DNA from: Druceiella hillmani
Taxonomy: Eukaryota; Arthropoda; Insecta; Lepidoptera; Hepialidae
Assembly (NCBI GenBank): GCA_039881145.1
Contig: JAYKKI010000061.1
Coordinates: 13,118,001 to 13,182,000 of the forward strand
DNA length: 64,000 bases
Direction of reading: 5' to 3'
A program made the translations under genes and the position numbers. The notes under the pieces were generated by a model, which ran no database searches, was not told the DNA's origin, and was given only the letters and a program-made list of their open reading frames with translations. Below are positions 49,801 through 61,700 of the stretch, piece after piece; position 1 is the stretch's first letter; each line of letters opens with the position of its first letter.

Positions 49801-52800
49801 CGTGCTACCTGTAAGCATTATCTTCATTTATGCACCTGGCATTTCTTTCGTCTAAATATTAAGTAATTGTTTAACAAACCTCTCAAAAACTTTCAGGAAT
49901 CTCCTACCTAGTTTCTTTGTAATAAGATAATCTTGAAGTTGTGATAGTAATGACAATTTTTATAAAATATTGAATAACTAATAATACGTAGATGTTTTTA
50001 AAATACTCCACCGACTATGTACATCAGTGATTTTTTGCAAATATTTAATAAAAATAAAATAACTATTCAAATATTTAATAAAAAATAAAATAACTTACTG
50101 AGTTACGAAGCTCTTATTAAAAAGTTCATATGGATTTTTTAAACGTAATTTTTGTTTATTACATATCAGAATGTGTACAAATCAGGAAATAGAAGTAAAT
50201 ACCATGAAATTCTGTTGTTTTTTTTATTAATTTTTAAATATGTCTACCCAGAATATCTCATAAATTTATAAAAAAAACCATATCTTGATAATGATCTGCT
50301 TTAGCAGAATGTACTTGTAGGTCATTTGGTTGCTAAAAACCTGTCCTACAATCACTTAAAGTGATTGTGACATATAACCAGTAACATTAATAAAAAGACA
50401 AGACGAAAGGATATTTTATAATAATAAATATAAAGAAGCAGATTATTAAACAAAATATTAATCTATTCCACATAATAATAGTAATAAATGAGATAAAATT
50501 TACGTTGGTTGTAAACTTATGTGAGCCATATTTATAAGTTTCAAGGATAAATATTGTGACAATAATATTACTTATAAATTTGTGGGAAAAGTTCTTTAAA
50601 ATGGTTTCAAGAATAGGTCATTTTGTGGTCTTAGAATGGATACATACAAAATGTTTGTTATACTGGCTTGTAAGTTTGTAAACTTTACTGGTGCTCAATA
50701 GCATAAAACTATAAAAGAATAGACAGTTCATCATGGCAAGTAAAAAACAGCATTTGTCTGTATGAAAAAGAATTCTTCTAATTCAAGTTTCCCAATTTCT
50801 GATTTCTGTGTGATATCTCTAGATCTTCAGCAAATGCTGCTAGTACTGAATTTAACATGTAGCTATATGTATTACAATAGACAATTAAATTGTTATAACC
50901 TCAAATTTCCAGTTTCTAAAGCATTAATAAAGAACAGAATAGATTGGACATGTTCCATACCATACAAGAAAAATGGTCAGAATTATGTATGGAGCCAATG
51001 CAACGAAGTACCGGATGGCGCTCCAGCCTTACCAACCCTTAGGTATACGAACTGTAGATGCCGTTATGTGAGGATCATTGTCATCCGCAGATGGCTTTAT
51101 AATAGAACTTTAAATTCATGTTTATTAAATAATTTAAAAAACTGTCCAGACAATTTATAGAGTAATACACGAAAAAAATATTTTTAATATCGTAAATTTT
51201 TGTTAAAACTACTAAATAATATTAACCTTCCAAAAAACATAAGTACATCCAAGATGTTACTATTATAGTATTATATATATTCAAGACTTCAACGCTATTC
51301 AGATGGATTATTTCTAATAGCTTGCAGCACTAGGTCACGATTGGCTTTTATATGACACATACATCTAAAAATAAAAAAACAATCACAGCTATTTATTGTT
51401 CTTATCAAGAACACATATATGGATGTCATTGCGTATCTTTCCATTAATAGAAGAAACTTATTTTCAGATCTTAGAAAAACTTTCGATTCAAGTTTTGTAT
51501 TTTTAAAATTATTGCAATTTATGTATCATTTAAGAATATTACGTTTTCAAGTTACGAGTCATTCTTGTGACGAGTTCAAAATTTATGATTCCATGTATAT
51601 AAGCATTTTTTATATTATATAGATAAAGGAGTTTGTGAAATACTTTAATTTAATATTTATCATTAATATTTTCAAACTTTACAACTACATTGAAACTTAA
51701 GCTATTGCTAATCTTGAGTAATGTAATGTAGCACATAGTTCTGTACAAATCACCATATTGCTTTAATTGTGATTATTAACTTGGCAAAACTTATATTAAG
51801 CTTGGTAAATATGCAGTAAAAACATTAGTTTATTCCATTCATTTGGTTATACTTTACTCCAGACCATTGATTAATTTATGTTTCAGGTTACGTTATATTA
51901 ACTTAATCGTACTATTTAAGTTTGAGCAATATTGTTAATCTTGTATCTCAGCTGTTCAATCATATTGTGTGCCTTCTCAACAATGCCTATTTCCAAATAT
52001 TATTTTGTAAATGATGTTTAAATTTGTTATACAATGTTATTATTTTATATTCATCTTATCTACCAACTTCTAATGTGGATAATTAGTGAAGTGTTACAGA
52101 CATCAAGTGTTTATTTATATATAAGGTGAAGTTGTTAAAATTTGTATTTCATATTTAATCAAATTATAATCCCTTATATCCATAGTTTATATATCATACT
52201 TAATAGAATCAATGCAATCACATGAGCACAAGTTCAAATCTATGTTACCTAAACTATGAATAATTTATAATAAATATAATTGCATTGAGAGAAAAAATTT
52301 ACTGATTGTATTCGCCTTCTACTTTATAGAGCAGTTTGCGTTCACTTCGTTGGGCATGTGCCCCCTTAATTTTTTTCCATATCTCTACGTCCTGTGTGGT
52401 ATTCACCCTTTCTTCTGGTCACTTTCCTGATGTCATCTGGTCACTGGTGTTCTTTATTATCTTTGTTTCCATTGGTCCGCCTTTTGTTATTCATTCCGGC
52501 AGCATCACCTGAACATTTCCTCTTTGCTTTATTATCCTCTCACTTATATCTTCTATCCTCGTCCTTTCCTTTATCCAATTTATACTCTTTTTATTGTTCA
52601 ATTTAATGTTCAAAAGTTTCTTTTCCATTTTGTGTTGAATTACTTGAAATTTATGTATCGTTCTTGGATTACAATGTTAAGAATGATAATGTGGCAATGT
52701 GAAGTTCGCATTTTGGTAATGTGAACAATGCAAGTCTCGGCATTTTTCTTTGGGTTGATTTAAAGCCATTCCATTTTGTGTAATACTTCTCAAACCAACA

Positions 52801-55800
52801 AACACAGGATTGTAATATAATTTGTTAGTATCTAAGCTAATATAAAAATCCCTATAAAACAGTTGTATTAAAAATATAAAACGGAGAAAATATATATAAA
52901 ATGGCACATAGGATTTCATTGATTATACTTTTGTTGTAAAGTTTTTATAGATGTGTAAAACCATCACATAAGCAAATAAAGAGAGCAAAAAATATAGCTC
53001 CGGATGCTGCATTGGTCGACGACACTCACTGACATTCGTGCAACACTATAGTAAATTTAATGGATTTTAGCGCTGTTGTTTTTTGTGTGTACTCTCTTCA
53101 TTGTACAACTTACATGTGGGCCATAACTAAAATCAGCTGATTGTTTTTAGTTATCAGTCATGGGTGTCTGTGCACTAATCTACAGAATGTATAATAAAAA
53201 TTGATTTTCTATATCACAATATAATTTCCATTCCAATTGTTTTATATCACAATATAATTTCCATTCCAATTGTTCTAAGTACCATGGCACTTCAACCATT
53301 TCTGTTTTCATATATTATCTATTATAACCACTTAAAACTCTGTAAATGTAGAAACTAAAAATAAAAATAGATCTATGTATAAACTTTATTTTTCAATCAT
53401 TATTTGATTAAGGTTTAGAATATAACTAAATTTATCACATTCATTGCTGAAAAATGTGCCAAAGATGATGTCGCATGTTTGGAATTTTCACTCCACGAGC
53501 AATGTTCAATGGAATTATAACTTTATAATTTGTAGTAATTTATAAAGTTGAAACTTTACATTTATACACTAAAGAAAAACCATGAAAAACCTTTTATTAT
53601 TCTTGACTTGTCATGAAGTTAGACTTACTTTCATATAAGTAGTTTCTAATTATAATTAAAGACAGTACATCTCTACTTGCTCAAAAAAAAAGAACCATCC
53701 AGCATAAAAACCGAGCTTGTGTCTTAGTAAGAAAATGTTCTGCATATGGTGGAATGGCAAAGGACCAGTAAAATATGAGCTTCCCAAAAATAAAAGAAAG
53801 ACTCAATTCGGAAACATATTGTCAACAAATGGAAGGTTCGAACTAGGCAGTCACGAAAAAAAGCAGATGCTGGGTAACAGAAATAATATAATCATACTGC
53901 ACCATTGAAATGCCAGGCCATATGCTGTTTGGCAGCTCCCCAGAAAATAATGCAGTTGAACCAGAAAATTTTGTCACATCCACCCTACTCTGTGTAAAAT
54001 TTATTGAAGTACTGCTTGAGTTTTTGACATATTAACCAAATAATGCTTAAGTTTTTCGCCTTCAAAGATGAGTCATTCTACAAAATTTAAATCCACAAAT
54101 TACCATCATGCTGAGAAAAGGTCATTACTACCTATGGATATTACTAGATGTTATGTTATGTGTGTTATGGATATTATGGACTAATATAAGGTAAAAATGA
54201 TGGTATATAATTTTCCCAATTTCGAATCTCGGCAACAAGGTTTATGTTTTCCAATAGAATTTGGTATTATGTTAAAATAAACTTACTCTTCTGATTTACT
54301 TCAATAGTTCTGACAGTTGTACATTATTTTATTTGCAGCTTTGAGCGTAATACAAAGTAACTCCGTGTACTCCTTCATTTTTTTCACAAAATAAGATTAT
54401 TTTTTTGGAATTGTGAAATCCATCTGAATTGTGATATTCCCAAAGTATGAAAAAGTAAATTAGTGACTAAGAACACTGTTAAATGGAATTCAATAATTTT
54501 AGCGTATGTATTAATAAAATTCACAATTTCTAGTTGTTTTTCCCTTCTTTCAGATATCTGCAGAAACAGGGGAAAAATTAACATTTAATATCATTTTACA
54601 AAACAGTATAAACTTGGCTGTTTCATTAAAAAAGTTAGGAGTAAAACCGGGTGATGTCATTGCCCTCAGTGCTGAAAACAGATTCGAGTTCACCGAAACG
54701 GTACTAGCGATTATATTTTGTGGTGCCATTGTTACTACTACAAATGTTGCTTATACAAAAGGTAACTATTAATATTAATTCATAATAATTTAATATTACC
54801 CTAGTTAAAGCAATATTGGATTGATATTGGATAATATTTCATGGTGTACATACCAATAAAAAATATTACATACGTACATATAAGTATAATTTATAACAAA
54901 TACATTCAGTAATAATTATATTTAATTACACAGAAAAATTTTAAGGCACAAAGTTAAAAAGTCTATTATACAAACTAAATAAGTTTAGTATTATAGAAAT
55001 TTCAGGATAGTTTAATGTAAAAATGAACACATATCATCAGAGCCAACGTGAAACCATGTAATTAATAAAAATCAAATTTTTGGTTAATACAGATACATAA
55101 ATAGATTTATGTATGATGATAAATTATTATAGGACGTAAAATGATGCACTGTACATAATATAGATTTGAACCTGGAGCCCAGTCTCGCAATATTATTTCG
55201 CACACTTAATTCAGTCTATTTTACAATTTTACCTATGAAGTGAGTAAATAAGTAAAAAACATGAATTTAAATCAATTTTAATTATCTCACAAGAAAAAAG
55301 CAAGTACTGGACCTGATACATTTAGATTTTTTAGGATTGTCCTAAGTTTTGGTACTTAATATTATGTATAAATTTAAAAAAATAAAAATAATCACGAAGT
55401 TGCCTGTTGGCGAATTAACCAATAATGTTCCAAAAAAATAATTCCACTGTGGTGCTGGAGACACCTATTTTATAAATTCTTAATGGATAAAAACGAAAAT
55501 CATATATCATTACATTTTGATTAAAGAGATTTAGAAAATTGCAAGAGTCATTCACGCAACTTCACGTATATCACGAAGTAAATGATCATGTAACGCCGCA
55601 TGATTGACACTGAATTTTTATGTATCCACCATGGCAAATAATAATTTTAGTTTTATGATTTATTTAATTTAAAAAGTGCATTTTTTTCAGAGGATTTATT
55701 ACATACTTTGAACTTATCGAAACCAAAAATAATATTTTATACATCATTATCGGCAAAGCAAATTTTGGAGGCAAAAGTCCATATACCTTCAGTTGAAACG

Positions 55801-58652
55801 CTGGTTTACTATGGCGATGAGTGTACAAATGGCAGCCTGCTATATAAAGATTTACTTTCCACGCAATATGACATTGACAAATTCCAAATAGCAGATGTAA
55901 CCGGGCAAGTTGACACCCTCTTCATATTGTACTCATCTGGAACGACTGGATTGCCCAAAGGTGTTATGGTTACACATCTCAATGTATTACTATTAATAAG
56001 GAATTTGAGGTACAATTCGTTAAATCAAGCTAATATCTTTAAAATTTCGACTTCTTTGAAACAAACTGTGAAACATTAATCTTCTTTAAATTGACTGACA
56101 AGTGCTTCTTTATAAAATTGATTTCAATGACCTTTCAAGTATAAACATATCATAAAATAAGTCACTTGAAACAAAATGATCCATTGATTAAAAAATCTGG
56201 ATCAAAATGCTATAACTGAAACGTTTACTATACAAATATATATAAATATGTCTATGACAAAAATGATAACATTCCTCATACTTATCATTCTGATAAATAA
56301 GAAAAATTATAATAGGAAATGCATCACTTTAGTTTCTTAAATCTATAATAATCTTTTTCTCAATAGTTTAGTTTCCTCGCTGAGTTTTACACCTGTACTA
56401 ATATAGACATTGTACAAATAAGCTAAACAATCTGGTTGCATTTGCTCTTAGCTATCACCATATTTATATATATTAGTATGGAAGAATTTCTAAACAACAC
56501 TGCATAGTAAGTGCTAGCTATAAAAAACTGTAAGATTGTCAGACCTATTCCATTCAAATATGGTAAAATATAGTAGTTAATAATCGTTAACCCATTTTCA
56601 AGATATAAGTGTTATTTATAATTTAGTAAAAATATTAACAGTCATACGCACCATATTTTTAATTTCATCATAATAGGGCACTTGATTAACTTTTTTTTAT
56701 TTTCAAGATACAAGAGTAGTGAAAAAATTTTAACAATTTTTAAAAATTAACCGAGTCTTCAAATTTTAACGTTTAAGCAAGAACAGTAATTATGATATCA
56801 TTTATAATTACGTTTATTTTATTCTAATCTTTTTATATTTGGGTAATAAAATACTCAAAAATTTTTTTTTAATTTCGTGTATATCGTGGTATACCATTTG
56901 GAAGGACTAATCATAATAAAGATCTCAAAGACGTTTTCTTCATAATTTTGGTAGTACGTCTTCAGAGATGTACTGAAAAATATGTAAGAAAAATGTGTCT
57001 CCCTTTTTTGCCGAAACTACTTAATCTAAAATTGTGCAAAAAATAGTATTTTTAGAAAACTACACAGGATTTTAAGAAAATTTTGCGGTGATGTCATAAT
57101 ATATAATAAATGTCATAATTTTTTAAATACGCACCATGTTTTTAAACCTGTAAAAGATACATTAAATATTTACATTGTGAAAAATGAATATTTGTAAATA
57201 GTTTAATAGACATACCCTTAAATGTTTATAACTGCCTAAATCTATACTGAACCCTCTTAGTGCGAGTTTTACAAATATTTTACAGGTTTTTTTATACAAT
57301 ATCTACAACATAACTTCATAATACTTTTTCTTATATTCATTATAAGTACATCTCAAAAATCATAAACAATTATCAAACTACAGAAGACTAAAAAGACATA
57401 GACAATTTTTTATTAAAACGAAAAAATGATGAAGGATTGAAGAAACATTGACAACACCAAAAGCATTTATTTTTTAGTATTCTCAAAAATCATACATAAC
57501 CGACCAACCAATGATCAATGAGGTACATTAATAACTGTTTAAATTATAATTCAAAAATAACAAAAACAAAACTTTATTAAAAAAATTCTTTTGTTTTTCC
57601 AGATATGCTATATTTAACTCTAATGTAGATGGAAATACAAAGTCGCTTGTAACGCTATCTGTATTTCCTTGGTTTCATGCAGGCGGTCTCATGCCACATC
57701 TTGCATTCTTGAGCCACCATATGCTTACTGTATTCTTACAACGATTTAAAGAAGAATTGTTCTTGAAAAGCATTCAAGACTACAAGGTATTTCAATCTGC
57801 AATTCCAATTTATCATCTTTATCTCAATTAAAAGACCTTTTTAAATAACAATTTTAATTTTAATTTAATCAAGCTTCATTAAATCTTGTGAAATTTTGCA
57901 GGTGTCTTTTTGCATTTTTGCTCCACCAATTGTGGTATTTCTGGCCAAAAATCCTCTAGTAGGTAAATATAACTTAACATCCTTAAAGCAAATCTGGTGC
58001 GGAGCTGCTCCTCTATCTGTAGATCTACAAAACACTGTAACTAAAAGGTATGTTTAGAGACAGAAGAGGAATTTATTAAAAATTAGTTTGTGTATACTTT
58101 ATACTCAATGTTCAGACACCCAGAATGATTGAAGGGTTTTGCTAACTTTATAATTATTTTGCTAATTTGTACCCTAGTTTTAGCATGAATGTTAAAAGGT
58201 TCACAAATGTTTATAGGAAAACACTGAAGGGAATTGCTATTCACAACTTACATAACTCATCTGGTAAGCGTACAAGAGTTTAAATCTATATTAATTCACA
58301 CCCCGTATTGCTATAATTGATATATATTCAGGTCGCGATACAAAGAATTTATAATTTCGAGTGACATTGGAACTGAAGAAAGTGATGTAATAATAAGAAA
58401 ACGAACATCGCAATTTTAATCAACAGTTATTGCAAAGTGTGCTAGAGTATAAGCAACATTAAAATAAAAATATCTGTACATATGTGTGACCGTCATACCA
58501 TTTGATAATATGATGGCCAAATATAACATTCCATTTTGTAAGTACTTTATAAACCAAACAATTAGTGGTCTATTGTTAGTAGTTTTTGACAAATGAAATG
58601 AACTTAAATAATACAAATTTACTATGAAATACAGTATAAAAGATTTATGTGT

Positions 58653-58713
<61 letters not shown>

Positions 58714-58715
58714 TG

Positions 58716-58753
<38 letters not shown>

Positions 58754-61700
58754 TATAGAGTGTGTGCATGTGTATGATAAATACACCTCCATATTCATTA
58801 TCTATATATCATTATGTATAATGTTTTACATAAAGAAATAATCATTGTATTAATATTGCGTATACAATGTAAAAACGAACTTAAGAAAATAATCCCTTTC
58901 ATTCCATGAGTTTGCTTATTTTTAATATTAAAAATATTTATTCCCCTCAACAACTTCTGTACTTTTCAAACTTTCTATTTGGCAGTTTTGGATGATTTAA
59001 AAGGCAATAATATTGAATATTTCTTCATATATTTTTTTAACATAGCATTTCAAAATAAACTTTGCTGGAACAATAAGACTCATTAAAATAAAACCAATCT
59101 AATCAGAAATGAATCTTGTAATACATTTGACAGACATGGGAATAATTCATAATGGCGAGAAAGTCATATTTCGAAAATTCATACATCCAGTAAACAATCA
59201 GTTAAATGTAGGTAAGAAGGATATTAATTTTTCTTGCCGAAGTACTAAACTGAAACCTGTATTCTGTCTATTTCCGTATCCTTATAGCATAGGGTTCCAA
59301 ATTTGCAAATTTTTGCTTTAGTTACCGAAATAACCATAAGAAGTAAATTGTAAGTTATTGAATTGAATTGAAGCCATTATAGATTCTGATCGTTACATAG
59401 GTCTCTGAACGCAGCTGTCTAAATAATAATTAGCTTGTATGTTTACACTCTTCTAATGATCACACACTATAAAAGATTTATTGTATGTGCAATGGTCCTC
59501 CTTTCAGACCCATGTTTTTAACATGGCATAAATGAACCTCTTTTTAATGACATCTTCAATGAACCAGGGTGAATTTTATCCGGTTATTGATTTCAACATA
59601 TTTCTTTTTAAATAGCTTTTTTTCTTAACTTCATATGAATTACCTAATAGAATATTGTTATTACACACATATTTATAAAAAAATCTAATGAAATTATCGT
59701 TTGAGATATTATGGCACTTAGTTTCAAATAGGAACAAACTGAAATATTAAGAAAAAACAGACCCACAGTAGGTTACATAGTAAATAAATTAGTTTGAGTC
59801 CTCTGAAGTTGTAGCACATTTTTTGCAATTGTCTCTGCCAATACAAATGAACTTATTACACTTGCAGCATGTATGTTTGGTCTTTCTATCTTTTTTATAG
59901 ACACAATCTTGGCATCTGCTGGTAGCACCAAATTTTTTAGGTGGCGGAACGAAAGAGATTTTGCCCAATGCCTCATTTATTCGCTTGGGCAGATTAGTAT
60001 GCGAACCTGTAATTTCTTTTTGTGTGCATAAAATCTTTCCACCGATTTCAATCCCAAGATCCTAAGAAAATCGCATCATTTCAGACTTGGTAGTGAACAG
60101 TTTTCTTTTTTTATTAAATAACTATTTATATCAGCCATATTGAGCATAGAATAGAAATAGGTGAGCGACCAGTGTTTATAGTTTCTTGATATGTTGTAGT
60201 TGGCACATAACTCTTCTATGACGTCAACCCCTTCCTTTGTACTGTTATAAAAGTTAATAATTTCGGGTTTTCTCTTATTGCCTGTACATACATCAATGCT
60301 TTCATCATGGTGCATCGTTGACATCAGCAATACAACCTTATTCTTTTTAGGCACATGGGAGACCAATGTAGTATCTTTTTGGAAAATGAAAACTATTTAT
60401 ATCATGGCCTCTCATATTTGACATAGACATTGGAATCTCTCTCTTGTTCTTTCTTATAATACCCACAGACGTTAGTTTATGGTGTTGAAATAAATGTTGG
60501 GTTAGAGGGTAACTAATATACCAATTGCAATATGTAATATTACGGCTTGACTGTGATATCGGTTGCATTAATCTATCCACAATGTCAAGCGGCTTGTTAC
60601 TTTTACGGTATGGTCCAGGAGGTTGAGTGTCAGCGTAAAGCTCTAAGTTTACAATATAAAAATTCTTTGCATCTACTAAAATCTTTTGAGACCATATTTT
60701 GCCGATTTATTAGGCATATACTGAACAAAAACGCATCTACCCCTAAATGAGTCCAATTTTTTGTCAATAATCAGATATTCTGATGGAGTATCATTTTCTT
60801 GACAGTGTAATACAAACTTCTCGTAAATATTTCATATAGGAACTAATATATCAGTTTTTTCCTGTCAGACCTAGTACTATTTTCATCAAATCGGATGCAA
60901 TTCATAATGAAGTAAAATCGTTGTAAAGACATAGTACTAGATAAAGATATCTCTAGTACTAGATAGAGATATCTAGTAAAGATATCTCTACCTGAGCCAT
61001 CTGTACGCCACAAATAATTGAGATTTAGTCTGTTCGATTTATTCAATCCAGCTAGGTTTAAAAGTCCAATAAAGGCCAACAGTTCATCTTTAGATATTTT
61101 TTCATATAAGAAGCCTGGAATTTAGTAGGAACTGGTTTCCGTTTATTTTGAATGTAACAATTAGTATTGATTAATATTTCCTCTATCAGTTCATCACAAA
61201 AAAATAATTTCCAGCAGTCGTATTCAGAATGGGCATTACGAGCTCGGCCCTTGATACCAAGAATAACAGAATTAATATTTTCAGACCGCGTTCTAACGTT
61301 AGTCCTATAACAGCCTTTATTCTATTTAGTTTGATCTTTGCCATAAATATACCTTGCATGACTCCGATCAATCAATTTCTGTCACAGGACTGGGCGACGT
61401 CTCTAGATCTAATACCTGACTCATTTCCTCCTCTGTATCATATATTTCATAACTGTGCTAGCTGATGCACTCCTCTTCGTCAACATCCGACCCCGATAGA
61501 CAGCTTTTGTCCGAAGAATATTCTTCCAAAAGGCGTCTTATATATTCATCATCCATCAGCAATCCAATACAGTTTATTTTATTACATACAGTCTAAAAAA
61601 ATAGGGGTAAACATAAAAATACAGTTAAAAATTTTTAACACATAAACTATAACCCCAGGTAAAATACACAAGCGTATTTTGAACTCACCTATCACTAGCT

